From Nannocystis sp. (GTDB taxonomy: Bacteria > Myxococcota_A > Polyangia > Nannocystales > Nannocystaceae): a DNA stretch of 64,000 bases. The notes below the pieces were generated by a model. It did no database searches and was not told the DNA's origin. It saw only the letters and a list, made by a program, of their open reading frames with translations. The position numbers and the translations under genes were made by a program. The DNA is taken from assembly GCA_016712315.1 (NCBI GenBank), contig JADJRG010000022.1, positions 372,001 through 436,000 of the forward strand, read 5' to 3'. Below, piece after piece: positions 27,395-36,054 of the stretch (the stretch's first letter is position 1; each line of letters begins with the position of its first letter).

Positions 27395-30033
27395 TCTGCC
27401 ACCGGCTCCATGACGACCGCTGCCGCGATCCTCAGCCGCAGGAGCCCCTCGGAGCCGCGCACCATCGCCTCTACTTCGCCTGTCCCAGAGGCCAGCGCGG
27501 GCATACCCGCCGCCACCAGCGCCTCCACCGCCGCCCGCCGCGTTGGTTCGCCGTTCAGGCCGACGAGCAGCGCCCTCAAGGCCGCCTCACGCGCGGCGGG
27601 CTCGCCCGTGGTCGCCGCCGAGATCGCCGCCCTCCGCCCCGCCGAGTCAGCTCGGATCGCCAACGCCCCATGCAGCACCACCGAAGCCGCAGCCGGCAAC
27701 AAGCGCATCGTCCGCGGCGCGGTGAACGGCGGCTCTGCGGCCGCCAGCGCCAGCTCCGACGGCGCCATTGGATCTGCGCGGAGCGCCGGCCTCCTCCCTG
27801 AAAGCGCCGCCTCGAGCCGCGCGTTCGCGGCAGGATGTAGCCGCGCCAGCTCCGCCGCGGGCCACACGGCCGCCCGGACGATCGCCCCCGCCTCATCATC
27901 CGCCCACCGCTCCTCCGACAGCGCGATCGCCAGCTGCTCACGCGCCTGCCAGCGCTGCGGCGCGGGCACCTCGACGAGGTAGTCCGCGACCGCTCGCTCC
28001 AGCGCCTCCCGGCCGGCTTCCCGCTGGCGCACCGCCCACGCCGCGTTCGCGTCGCGCACCCCACGGATCAGCAGCGCCCGCCGAGCCTCGACCCTCGCCT
28101 CACCGCTCACCCCGTGCAGGAGCAGCTCACGCAGCGCCAGCAGCTCGACCTCACGTGCATCGACCAGACGGGCGAACCACGCCGCCCGCTCCCAGATCGA
28201 CGTCGGCGTCGGCGTCGAAGCCGCGGCCGCCGTCAACATCACCGACGCCTGCTCCCCGTCACCCGCGACCAACGCCAGCTCGCCCTGCAGCAGCAGCGCC
28301 CCTGCCGCCACCGTCTCCGGCGTCTGCGACAGCATCTGCGCCAGCGCCTTCGCCCCGACCCGCTGCCCGCGAGCCGCCATCCACGGCGTGAGCAGCCGCC
28401 CCGCGCAGACCATCGCCAGATCCGACTCGATCGCCGCGCGGATCGCCGCCTCCGCGCCCTGAGAATCTGACCTTTGAGCCAGCCTCATCGCCGCGGCGAC
28501 ATCACCGACCGCGTCCTCCGTCAGCGCCTCCGAGGCGCTCACGCAGCCCGACGACCCAGGAGCGGCCGCGAACGACCGCGCCGTCGCCAAGCCCAACAAT
28601 CGCCCCTCCATCCCGACCACCCACCCCTCATCGAGCACGCGCTCGACCACCGCGCGGTCCGCCGCCTCCCCGCAGCGATCCTCACACGCCGCGCGCCCGA
28701 GCAAGATCGCCGCCGCCGCTGCCGCCGCCACATCCTCCCCGCCCGAGGTCGCGTCGACCAACGCGAGCGCGTACCAAGGGCGCCCTGAGGCCAACGCGTG
28801 GTGCGCCTCGATCATCCCCATCTCACGCGCCCCGGCGATCCCGCGCGTCATCGCCTCAGCCAGCGCATAACGAGCGATCTCAAGCGCCTGCGCCTCGTTA
28901 CCCGCCGCGCCGCGCATCCGGGCCAACACGAGCAAGGCCTCGAGCGTCGACGGCGCTACCATCACCTTACCCGCCCAATGGCTGGGCGTCGGCGCGCGCG
29001 TCTGTGCAGGCGCCCACGGCCCCGCCCCGCTCAGCGCCTTGTGACGCGCCTGCAGGCCCTCGCCGAGCATCATCTCCGCCCCGCCTAGGTCGCCGAGGAT
29101 CACCAGCACCCGCCAACCCAGCGCCGCCTCACCTTCCACCTCAAGCGCCTCGAGCACACGCGTCACCAGAGCCGCCTCCGATCCCGCCTCACCCGCCACC
29201 GACGGCAACGAATAGCTCGATCCCAACCGCCCCAAGCGCAGCCGCACATAGGCCCGCGTCGCCTCGCTCGTCGCCGCCTCCAAGGCCGTCGAGAGCGCCT
29301 CAACCGCCCCTTCGCCGACCCACCCGCGCAGCTCGTCATTGCTCACCAGATCGACGCCGAGCTCGCCCCGCAGCTCCGCCGCGAGCAGCCCAATCACCTC
29401 CGTCGCGTCCACTGCCGCCGCCGCGGAGCGCCTCATCGCGTGGCCACCTCGCTGCGGCTCCGAGGCCGCGGCGCCGCTCGATCCAGGATCACCAGCGCGC
29501 AGCGTCCGAAGCGCCCGCACATCCCGAGTCGCCTGCGCTCGCAGCCCCGCGGCGATCGCCGCGTCGCCCGCGCTCGCCTCACAGAGCAGCGCGACCCGGC
29601 GCATATCTTGATCACCCGCGACGCTCTCCCCCAGCGCCGCGTACGCCTGCGCCCGTCGCCGCAGCAGCGCGCACATCTCCGGGTGTCCCCGCAGCGCCTC
29701 GGGCGACAGCGCCGCCGCGCGAGTGAAGTGCGCCGCGGCCACCCCGACCAGCCCCAGAGACGCCTCGAGCTCCGCCAGCGCGATCATCGAGCGCGCGTCC
29801 CCAGAGGTCCGAAAGTCCCGCAACAACACAGCCCTCGCCTCCTCTACCCGGCCCAGCGCCGCGAGCGCCTCCGCCAGCGCCCGCGCCGAGCGCCCCCGCG
29901 GCGGCCGCTTCGATCGCGCCGCGGCCGTGGCCGCCGCCTGATACTCACCGCGCGCCACCAGCCGCGGGATCGATCCCTGGCAACCTGTCTCAAACGCCAG
30001 ACTCAACACCAGCGCCCAGATCGCCCGCCTCAT
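27376..30033 (-). CDS. Large TPR/HEAT-repeat lipoprotein
   Basis: 885 residues. The N-terminus MRRAIWALVLSLAFETGC gives a short SPII signal with Cys18. The body is helical repeats: TPR-like early on (ALGRVEEARAVLLRDF, ALAELEASLGLVGVAAAHFT), and HEAT-like near the end (AREAALRALLVGLNGEPTRR). No enzyme motif is visible. The start overlaps the stop of the upstream lipoprotein gene by four bases (ATGA), so both are made together and likely act together at the envelope. It converges with the plus-strand gene ending at 27273. Confidence 0.82.
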   Translation of the reverse strand: MRRAIWALVLSLAFETGCQGSIPRLVARGEYQAAATAAARSKRPPRGRSARALAEALAALGRVEEARAVLLRDFRTSGDARSMIALAELEASLGLVGVAAAHFTRAAALSPEALRGHPEMCALLRRRAQAYAALGESVAGDQDMRRVALLCEASAGDAAIAAGLRAQATRDVRALRTLRAGDPGSSGAAASEPQRGGHAMRRSAAAAVDATEVIGLLAAELRGELGVDLVSNDELRGWVGEGAVEALSTALEAATSEATRAYVRLRLGRLGSSYSLPSVAGEAGSEAALVTRVLEALEVEGEAALGWRVLVILGDLGGAEMMLGEGLQARHKALSGAGPWAPAQTRAPTPSHWAGKVMVAPSTLEALLVLARMRGAAGNEAQALEIARYALAEAMTRGIAGAREMGMIEAHHALASGRPWYALALVDATSGGEDVAAAAAAAILLGRAACEDRCGEAADRAVVERVLDEGWVVGMEGRLLGLATARSFAAAPGSSGCVSASEALTEDAVGDVAAAMRLAQRSDSQGAEAAIRAAIESDLAMVCAGRLLTPWMAARGQRVGAKALAQMLSQTPETVAAGALLLQGELALVAGDGEQASVMLTAAAASTPTPTSIWERAAWFARLVDAREVELLALRELLLHGVSGEARVEARRALLIRGVRDANAAWAVRQREAGREALERAVADYLVEVPAPQRWQAREQLAIALSEERWADDEAGAIVRAAVWPAAELARLHPAANARLEAALSGRRPALRADPMAPSELALAAAEPPFTAPRTMRLLPAAASVVLHGALAIRADSAGRRAAISAATTGEPAAREAALRALLVGLNGEPTRRAAVEALVAAGMPALASGTGEVEAMVRGSEGLLRLRIAAAVVMEPVAERAARP

Positions 30034-30737
30034 GACGGGGCCCCGCTGCTACAGCCCAGCGCCGCCGCCCCGCCGGCGTCCGCGATCAGCCGCGCCAGCA
30101 GCCGCCGATCGTCCGCTCCCAGCCGCGCCTCACCTGCGAGCGCCGCGCAGAGGTGCGGCATCGCCGGGTCTGACTCACCAAATGCGACATACGCCTCTGC
30201 GAGCCGCAGGTGCCCTTCCAACCGCTCTGGGTGCGCCATGACCTCCGCCTCGAGCAGCTCCAAGCCCGCCTCCGAGTCGCCGTGCTTTAGCAGGCGCGCG
30301 GGGGCCAGCACATAGAGAGTGCCCAGCATCCGCGTCGCGGCCCCCTCACGGAAGTCGGGCTCGCTCTCGCGGCAGCGCCGAATATAGGACTCCACCTCAG
30401 CCACCAGCTCACCCGCCTGGAGCCCGCGCTTCTCGACCAGACGCCCCGCCACAGCCGCCCTCGCGAACGCGTACGCTGGCGATCCATCGTCGCTCCAGCT
30501 CTGGATCGAGTCGTACGCGAACTGTCGATCGTCCCGGCTGTCACGCTGCTCCCCGATCAACCGCTCCAGCGCCTCGTACACCGCGATCGGATCCTTCGCT
30601 GTGACCGCCGCGGCGAACGCCGGAGGCGCCGCCTCGCCGCTCGCCTCCGTCGACGAGTGTTTGCACGCCGAGGCGACGCAGAGCCCCACGCCGAGGCAGA
30701 GGACGAGGATCTGTGGGAGTAGACGCGAGCGCGGCAC
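30030..30737 (-). CDS. TPR-like lipoprotein
   Basis: 235 residues beginning MPRSRLLPQILVLCLGVGLC-VASAC, an SPII signal with Cys25 as lipid site. The C-terminal half contains TPR-like helices (GDSEAGLELLEAEVMAHPER, LEGHLRLAEAYVAFGESDPA). Coupled by an ATGA overlap to the larger repeat lipoprotein downstream. Likely a partner scaffold of that protein at the inner or outer membrane; no enzymatic function is apparent. Confidence 0.8.
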   Translation of the reverse strand: MPRSRLLPQILVLCLGVGLCVASACKHSSTEASGEAAPPAFAAAVTAKDPIAVYEALERLIGEQRDSRDDRQFAYDSIQSWSDDGSPAYAFARAAVAGRLVEKRGLQAGELVAEVESYIRRCRESEPDFREGAATRMLGTLYVLAPARLLKHGDSEAGLELLEAEVMAHPERLEGHLRLAEAYVAFGESDPAMPHLCAALAGEARLGADDRRLLARLIADAGGAAALGCSSGAPS

Positions 30738-30789
30738 GCCCCGATCAATACCACGCCGCCGCGCCCGCCCGGGCCTACCGTCGAGGGCG

Positions 30790-31632
30790 CTACTTCTTGC
30801 TGTAGGCGTCGATGACCGCCTGGTAGTCCGAGCTTGAAGCCGCCCCGAGCGCCTTCAACCCGGCCTCGGCGCAGATCGCCGCCCCCTCGCCCGAGCACAC
30901 CTTCGAGAGGTTCCCCTGAAACGCCTTGCGCTCCGCCGCCGGCGCCGACGGGAACGCGACGACCACCATCGGCGGCAGCTTGCTCGATGACCACACCTTC
31001 GCGACCGCTCCGCCGCCCTCGACGCTGCTCAGCTCGGCGAGCTGCGCGTCGTCGATCAACGCGCACTCGGCCTCCCCCGCGATCACCTTCTTCAGCGTCT
31101 GCACGGGCCGCGTCGTCGCCACCACCGTGAACTCGCTGAGCTTAAAAGCCCCCCCGCTGACCACCGCGTCGATGAAGCGCGCATCACCCCCGTGATTGGT
31201 CGCCAAGCTCTGCCCCTTGCACCCCTCGGCTGACGTGTGCTTCGTGCTCACCAAGAAGTACTGCTCGCCGGTCGGCGCCGTCACCGTCGCCTTCCCCACC
31301 ACCTCCATCCCATGCCGCGCACGCAGCCCCAAGAAGGCCGGCAGCGACAGGATCCCGTAGTGGGGATCGGCCTCATGCATGAACGACTCGGCGCCCGCCC
31401 TGTTCGTCACGTACTTGGCGTTCGCCGCTACCCAGCCGTTGATCTTCGCGGTCTGGGCGATCAGCCGGTCGACATAACCTTGCGCCTGAGCCGCGCTACC
31501 GACCCCCTGTTCCTTGAGGATCAAGATGTTGATCGCGCCATCACCCGCCGCAGCGGAGGTCGCGCCGAGCATCAGCGCGCCGAGGAGCGAAGTAGTAAGG
31601 ACGAGACGACGGACGAGCGTAGTTGCTTGCAC
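30790..31632 (-). CDS. PhnD-type periplasmic substrate-binding protein
   Basis: 280 residues from a GTG at 31632 that has GGAG about six bases upstream; the open frame runs on to 31848 but lacks coding character. A Sec signal (LVLTTSLLGALMLGATSAAA) precedes a type-2 periplasmic binding fold related to phosphate/phosphite/phosphonate-binding PhnD proteins: the domain walks through QGYVDRLIAQTAKINGWVAA, DPHYGILSLPAFLGLR and TRPVQTLKKVIAGEAECALI. Adjacent ABC permease or ATPase genes are absent, so it may serve as an orphan sensor or binding protein rather than part of a full transporter. It follows the anti-sigma gene by 85 bases. Confidence 0.8.
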   Translation of the reverse strand: MQATTLVRRLVLTTSLLGALMLGATSAAAGDGAINILILKEQGVGSAAQAQGYVDRLIAQTAKINGWVAANAKYVTNRAGAESFMHEADPHYGILSLPAFLGLRARHGMEVVGKATVTAPTGEQYFLVSTKHTSAEGCKGQSLATNHGGDARFIDAVVSGGAFKLSEFTVVATTRPVQTLKKVIAGEAECALIDDAQLAELSSVEGGGAVAKVWSSSKLPPMVVVAFPSAPAAERKAFQGNLSKVCSGEGAAICAEAGLKALGAASSSDYQAVIDAYSKK

Positions 31633-31717
31633 GATGAACTCCGAGGGCCTTGGACGACCGTGAGCCGCCACTATGCAGGGCGATAGCCGCAGGCGCACAA
31701 ATATGCTGTGGGCGAGG

Positions 31718-32254
31718 TCACGTCGCTGCGCCTTGGCGCGCGACACGCGAGCCCCGGCCGCCCCCTCCCCACACGCCAAAGGCCAGAACAACCGCGGCGC
31801 CGAGCGCCAGCGCCCACCAGCCGGGATCGCTCGCCTGCGCGACCTCATGCGCGACGACCCGATGCAGCGCCCCCGAGCCGAGTGTCCCCAACCAAGGCGC
31901 CGCGATCGAGAGACCGACCGTCAAGGCGAGCGCGTACGCGCTCCCCAAGATCCACGCGCGATACCGAGGCGCCAGCCCCGCGCCGATCACCGTCTCGGTC
32001 GCGGTCGCAGCCAGCACTCGCCGGGTGAACAGCGCGTCGACATCACCCTTGAAGCTGTCGTGCATCTCGAGCTCCTCCGCGATGTGATCGCGCAGTCCCG
32101 ACGCGAGCCGCGGATCGGCCTCGATCTCTACCCGCCAAGCGGAGGTCAACCAGCGCGCCCCTGTCGGATCGCGTCGCAGCTCCGAGGGCCGGATCCCCAG
32201 ATCGTCAAAGTCGGCGAGTAAAGCCGCCAGACGCCCCTCAAACGCCTCATCCAT
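31718..32254 (-). CDS. Predicted anti-sigma factor, membrane-anchored
   Basis: 178 residues directly after the ECF sigma gene, overlapping it by eight bases (ATGGATGA). The soluble N-terminal half is helical and acidic (EELEMHDSFKGDVDALFTRR); two hydrophobic segments follow, around YRAWILGSAYALALTVGLSI and GWWALALGAAVVLAFGVWGG. No zinc-binding HxxxCxxC motif is present, so it is not of the ZAS class. The call rests on position, topology and size. The ATG at 32254 is preferred to a GTG two codons earlier because of a GGTGAG box about seven bases upstream. Confidence 0.7.
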   Translation of the reverse strand: MDEAFEGRLAALLADFDDLGIRPSELRRDPTGARWLTSAWRVEIEADPRLASGLRDHIAEELEMHDSFKGDVDALFTRRVLAATATETVIGAGLAPRYRAWILGSAYALALTVGLSIAAPWLGTLGSGALHRVVAHEVAQASDPGWWALALGAAVVLAFGVWGGGGRGSRVARQGAAT

Positions 32255-32885
32255 CGCCACTCACCTCACCGCGCTCTCCCCACCCCGGCATCCGCTCGCG
32301 CAACATCTTCTTCGCCCGGTGCAGGTGCGTCTTCACCGTACCCAACGGCAGCGCCAAGATCTCCGCGATCTCTGGGTACGAGACGTCCTCGAGATAATGC
32401 AGCATGACCACCGCACGGTAGCGATCCGGCAGCCCATCGATCGCCGCAGCCAGATCGCGACGCAGGTCGGAGCGAGCCGCGCTCATGGACGTCTCTGGCG
32501 CAGCGACCCCGCTCTCAAAGCCCTCGGGCAGCCCGTTATGACCGCGCACCCGGGCGCGATGGTTCAGGTAGACGTTGTAGGCGATCCGATACAGCCAAGT
32601 CGAGAAGCGCGCCCGCCCCTCAAAACCAACAAGCCCGCGAAACGCCCGGAAGAAGACCTCCTGCGCGAGATCATCGGCCAGCGTGCGGTCGCCCGCCAAG
32701 CGCAGCAACAGCCCGCGCACCTTGCCCTGGTGCCGCCGGATCAGCTCCGCGAACGCGCGCGCGTCCGTGAAGTGTGCGGCTCGCTCGACCAACGCCGCGT
32801 CCTCCTGCTCACTCAGCGGCAGCGGCTCACCCGCGCTGACCAGCCCCACCGCGCCGACGTGCAGCGCTTTGATGTTCCCGTTCAT
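32247..32885 (-). CDS. ECF-type RNA polymerase sigma factor
   Basis: 212 residues with sigma-2 (LADDLAQEVFFRAFRGLVGF, FSTWLYRIAYNVYLNHRAR) and sigma-4 (LPDRYRAVVMLHYLEDVSYP, then LPLGTVKTHLHRAKKML) regions of the RpoE-like ECF group. It directs RNA polymerase to a specific regulon, normally held off by a cognate anti-sigma, here the downstream membrane gene. Its start overlaps the upstream DUF6249-like gene (ATGA). The first 35 residues (MNGNIKALHVGAVGLVSAGE) precede the sigma-2 domain and are longer than usual. Confidence 0.95.
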   Translation of the reverse strand: MNGNIKALHVGAVGLVSAGEPLPLSEQEDAALVERAAHFTDARAFAELIRRHQGKVRGLLLRLAGDRTLADDLAQEVFFRAFRGLVGFEGRARFSTWLYRIAYNVYLNHRARVRGHNGLPEGFESGVAAPETSMSAARSDLRRDLAAAIDGLPDRYRAVVMLHYLEDVSYPEIAEILALPLGTVKTHLHRAKKMLRERMPGWGERGEVSGDG

Positions 32886-33445
32886 GCTCGCCTCCGCGTG
32901 CTGATCCGCCGAGAGAGCCCAAACGAGACCAGGTAGCCCAAACCAACGAAGCCGGGCACCAGCCCGATCTCACCACCGCGCCCGGCGAGCGCCCCCGCCG
33001 CGAGCAGACCGATCCCTGCCGCCGTCAGGATCACACCTCGACGCAGATCCCCCTCCGCGGCCGACGGAAAGAGCGCCAGCGGCGGCTCACGCCCCTGCTC
33101 GAGGTATCGGCGCGCCAGATCCATCCGCCGCCCCTCAGCACGCAGCCGCATCCTCACCGCGGCGATCACCACCCCGCAGAGCAGCGCCAACGCGCCAAAG
33201 TCGAAGATCAGCGATCCTCCTGGGCACGGCAGCTCCGGCGCGGTCAGGCCCGGTGACCACAACTGCAGCGAGAACACCTCGAGCCCGCAGCCATGCAAGG
33301 CCCCACGGGCCGCGCCGCTGATCCAACTACCGAGGCTCACGTCCACCCCGCTAGCGTACGCCGCAGGCGCGACCCCCAGGTAACAAACCAGCAGCGCCAG
33401 CGCCTCAATCCCGCACGTCAACCCTGGTGATCGCAGCTTCGTCAT
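32882..33445 (-). CDS. Small membrane protein, DUF6249-like
   Basis: 187 residues with hydrophobic segments near the N-terminus (IEALALLVCYLGVAPAAYA), the middle (FDFGALALLCGVVIAAVRM) and the C-terminus (GVILTAAGIGLLAAGALAG). The cytoplasmic stretch MDLARRYLEQGREPPLALFP between them matches the pattern of DUF6249 proteins often encoded beside ECF sigma and anti-sigma genes. The start is set by GGAGG just before the ATG at 33445; it overlaps the end of the upstream gene by 41 bases and the sigma gene by four. Probably a third component of the sigma-control unit. Confidence 0.75.
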   Translation of the reverse strand: MTKLRSPGLTCGIEALALLVCYLGVAPAAYASGVDVSLGSWISGAARGALHGCGLEVFSLQLWSPGLTAPELPCPGGSLIFDFGALALLCGVVIAAVRMRLRAEGRRMDLARRYLEQGREPPLALFPSAAEGDLRRGVILTAAGIGLLAAGALAGRGGEIGLVPGFVGLGYLVSFGLSRRISTRRRA

Positions 33446-34109
33446 CACGCCTCCTCATCGACCCGGCGGCGCCGTCGCTGGTTTCAGCGCGACAAGACCC
33501 CCAGAGCGCGCGATAGCGCGCCCACAGCACCGAGAAGCCCCAGCGCCGCCGCGGAGCTGCCAACGTCGCCGGCGCGCCAACCGCCCGCAATCGCCCCTCC
33601 AGCTCCGTGTACGCGGCCGTCACCGCCGCCTCGATCTCCCCCCCGTAGGCCGCGATCGTCGCCTCGATGAAGCCACGCAGCCCGGTCAGGTCCTCCGCTG
33701 CGAAGCCGAAGAAGATCCCCTGGATCTCGATCTGCTCAGCGAACCAAGGATCCACGGCCGCAGGATCTTCCAGATACCCACACGACACCGCCGCGCACGC
33801 CAGCTCCTGCCAGAGCAGCCGCCGCTGCGCTGGCACCGTCACATCAAAAGGAATTAGCCCGTAGTCGATCCCGTGATCATCCGCGAGCGCGCCCACCTGC
33901 ACCGCGTGAAGCGCCTCGTGGAGCAGGTTCGGCAGCCCCTCGACCGCGACTTCAAAGCGAGCACCTGTCCCCGGGACCAGGCTGCGAAGCGAGTTATCCG
34001 CCCCCGCCGCGATCACCACCGCCGCCCCTTCCTCCTCAAAGTAGCGGACCAACCACGGCAGCAGCGGAGAGCTGGCGTCGGGGTGCTCGTCGTCGATCTC
34101 GAGCATCAT
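33405..34109 (-). CDS. HEXXH protein of unknown function (putative minimal zincin)
   Basis: 234 residues, no signal peptide. NLLHEALHAVQVG contains HEALH at residues 64-68, the zinc-binding and catalytic signature of zincin metallopeptidases. A candidate third ligand is Glu102 in LLWQELACAAV, 34 residues on, as in gluzincin-type minimal peptidases. The last 60 residues are Arg/Ala-rich. Its 3' end overlaps the DUF6249-like gene by 41 bases, placing a possible protease in the ECF cassette, where it could act in release of the sigma factor. One short motif is weak evidence of activity. Confidence 0.7.
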   Translation of the reverse strand: MMLEIDDEHPDASSPLLPWLVRYFEEEGAAVVIAAGADNSLRSLVPGTGARFEVAVEGLPNLLHEALHAVQVGALADDHGIDYGLIPFDVTVPAQRRLLWQELACAAVSCGYLEDPAAVDPWFAEQIEIQGIFFGFAAEDLTGLRGFIEATIAAYGGEIEAAVTAAYTELEGRLRAVGAPATLAAPRRRWGFSVLWARYRALWGSCRAETSDGAAGSMRRRDDEAAITRVDVRD

Positions 34110-34115
34110 CCTCGC

Positions 34116-34679
34116 CTAGAAGCGCCACACCACGCCTACACCGAGCCGTCCGCGGCTCGCCTCCAGGCCAGCTCGCAGCCGCCGCGAGCGGACCGCGCCG
34201 ACCGCGAGCATCGCCGCCCCCGAGCCCACCAGCAGCGCCCCCGGGACCCCCATCGCCAAGGATCCGCGGAGTCGCGCGCTCTCCTGGCAGCCATTCCCGG
34301 CGTCGAGCGAGCACGCGTCGGTCTGCGACATGATCAACCCGCCGATCCCGAGCACCGCCCCGACGACCACGAACACGACCCCGCTGCGCCGCCAGCCGGC
34401 CGCCTTGATCGCGGCGGGGCTGTCCCGCAGCGGATCGTAGTCGTCTGCCGCGAAGACCTCGTCCTCACCGCCCTCGAGCACCTCGGCTGCGTCCTCGGGC
34501 TCTACTGGCGCCGCGACCGCCACCGCTTCGCTGCTCGCCGTCGCTGGAGCGACCGCCATCGCCTCGACGACAGGCACCTCGACGAGCCCCTCCACATCAC
34601 GCAGCGCCGGCTCAGCCGCCAGCGACGGCGCGGACGCGAGCGCGACCAACAACGCACCGATCGGACGAGCAGCGATCAC
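34116..34679 (-). CDS. Exported/membrane protein of unknown function
   Basis: 187 residues from a GTG at 34679. A signal-like N-terminus (IGALLVALASAPSLAAEPAL) is followed by a long acidic, Ala/Val-rich linker and then two hydrophobic segments (SGVVFVVVGAVLGIGGLIMS and GVPGALLVGSGAAMLAVGAV) separated by a loop with two cysteines (DACSLDAGNGCQ). The end GVGVVWRF resembles a terminal beta-strand. This layout is frequent in myxobacterial envelope proteins next to PEGA or TPR proteins. It lies six bases before the HEXXH gene. Confidence 0.72.
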   Translation of the reverse strand: MIAARPIGALLVALASAPSLAAEPALRDVEGLVEVPVVEAMAVAPATASSEAVAVAAPVEPEDAAEVLEGGEDEVFAADDYDPLRDSPAAIKAAGWRRSGVVFVVVGAVLGIGGLIMSQTDACSLDAGNGCQESARLRGSLAMGVPGALLVGSGAAMLAVGAVRSRRLRAGLEASRGRLGVGVVWRF

Positions 34680-34763
34680 CCGCGCAAAATAACACGCTCA
34701 CGGCGCATCGTCGCGGCCGAGCGGGGGCGCCTGTGAGCCCGATCAAGCCTCGCAGGCCATCGC

Positions 34764-36014
34764 ATGACCCGGCCGCACACAGACCTTGCCGCGCGGCTCA
34801 CAGCTCGCCAAGCTGCCCCCATGCTCGCCGCGCTGCTCGCCGGCCTCCTCCTCGCCGCCCCAGCGCCGAGGCCGACCGCGCCCCCTCCCAACGCCTGCGC
34901 CGCCCCGCTCGGCATGATCGGCCCACGCGCCGCTCCGCTCACCGTCCGCTGGTACTTCGATCCTGTGATCCTCGGCGCGCACGAGCTCTGGCTCGAGCTC
35001 CACCGCCTCGTCGCTGACTACGACGGCCTCGTGCAGGTCCGCCCGATCCTCGTAGTCAGCGCCGTCCATAGCGAGCAACACCACCGTGACGCGCGCCGCT
35101 GGGTCGTCGCGGCCGCCCACCTCGGTCGCGCCGAAGAGGCGCTGCACCGCCTCGATGTTGACGGCCCCGAGCGCTTCGCGGCCCAGCTCCGCGTCGCCCC
35201 TGAGCGCATCGCCGCGCTCCTCGGCCTGCCTATCGCCGACGTTCAGCGCGCCCTCGACGACCCGTGTATCGACCAGACGCTCGCGCGCGGCAGCGTCGAG
35301 CTACGCCGCGCGATCCACCACAATCAGCTCCGCGCTGGCCGACCCCCTGCCTTCGCGATCGGCGCCCTCCCCGTCTTCGAGGACGGCGCCCGCCTCGACG
35401 GCGTCCGTCGCGAGATCGAGCACGCCCTCCGCCGACAACCCGCGCCGAGGCCCTCGCCGAGGCGCGAGCGCGCCATCAGCCCGCGCCTCGCCCGTCCTCC
35501 CGCCGCTGTCGGTATGCTGGTCGGCGGCATCGCCCCACCGCACCGCCTCGTCCTCTTCGCCGAGCAGGAGGATCACCCCGTCTTTGTCCTCCTCGCGCCG
35601 GTGCTGGCGCTCCGAGCGCGCCGACCTGGCAGCCTCGCCATCCAAGTGATCGCCCGCGGCCCCAGCGCCAACGCCGTCCGTCTCCGGCGTCGCCTGTGCG
35701 CGGCCCGTCACCTCGGAGCGGAGCTCGAGTACATGCGCGTCCTCGCCCTCGACTACGGCGCCGACACGCCGCGGGCTCGTGACTTACGCGATCGCCTCGA
35801 CGCGGCCGCCGAGCGCCAGCGCTGCGGCGAAGACGAGGAGCGCCTCGAAGCCGCCAAGGACGCGCCTCTCGCCCTCCCGGAGGGGATCTGGCTCGACGGA
35901 GCGGCCCTGGGCCAACGGGAGCTAGGGGCGATTGAGCGCGAGATTTTGTCGATCGAGCGCGCCGTACAGCCCCTCGATGCCGTATTCTCGCCAGCGGCGC
36001 CTCCCGAGACCTAG
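34764..36014 (+). CDS. Tandem thioredoxin-fold protein lacking CXXC
   Basis: 416 residues; Met20 begins a cleaner signal peptide (MLAALLAGLLLAAPAP) and could be the true start (34821), though CAGG lies before the first ATG. The first domain (LTVRWYFDPVILGAHELWLE ... PPAFAIGALPVFEDGARLDG) follows DsbA/DSBA-like proteins, with a cis-proline-type GALPVF strand, but the CXXC position reads DPVILG. A second, similar half begins near VLFAEQEDHPVFVLLAPVLA, again with no CXXC. So it is probably a non-redox periplasmic binding or chaperone protein. It is followed after 40 bases by the PP2C-cNMP gene. Confidence 0.7.
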   Translation: MTRPHTDLAARLTARQAAPMLAALLAGLLLAAPAPRPTAPPPNACAAPLGMIGPRAAPLTVRWYFDPVILGAHELWLELHRLVADYDGLVQVRPILVVSAVHSEQHHRDARRWVVAAAHLGRAEEALHRLDVDGPERFAAQLRVAPERIAALLGLPIADVQRALDDPCIDQTLARGSVELRRAIHHNQLRAGRPPAFAIGALPVFEDGARLDGVRREIEHALRRQPAPRPSPRRERAISPRLARPPAAVGMLVGGIAPPHRLVLFAEQEDHPVFVLLAPVLALRARRPGSLAIQVIARGPSANAVRLRRRLCAARHLGAELEYMRVLALDYGADTPRARDLRDRLDAAAERQRCGEDEERLEAAKDAPLALPEGIWLDGAALGQRELGAIEREILSIERAVQPLDAVFSPAAPPET

Positions 36015-36054
36015 CTCGAGCCTCGCGGGCTGCCGCATGCAACTCGGATCTGTC

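Noticed and set aside
31633..31848. Upstream extension of the PhnD-like protein
   Set aside because: It overlaps the anti-sigma gene's end and would bury the signal peptide; the GTG at 31632 has a good ribosome binding site.
34680..34763. Extended -10 (TGTTATTTT) on the minus strand before the 187-residue exported protein
   Set aside because: It lies so close to the GTG that the transcript would be leaderless and no -35 was found; left out for lack of support.
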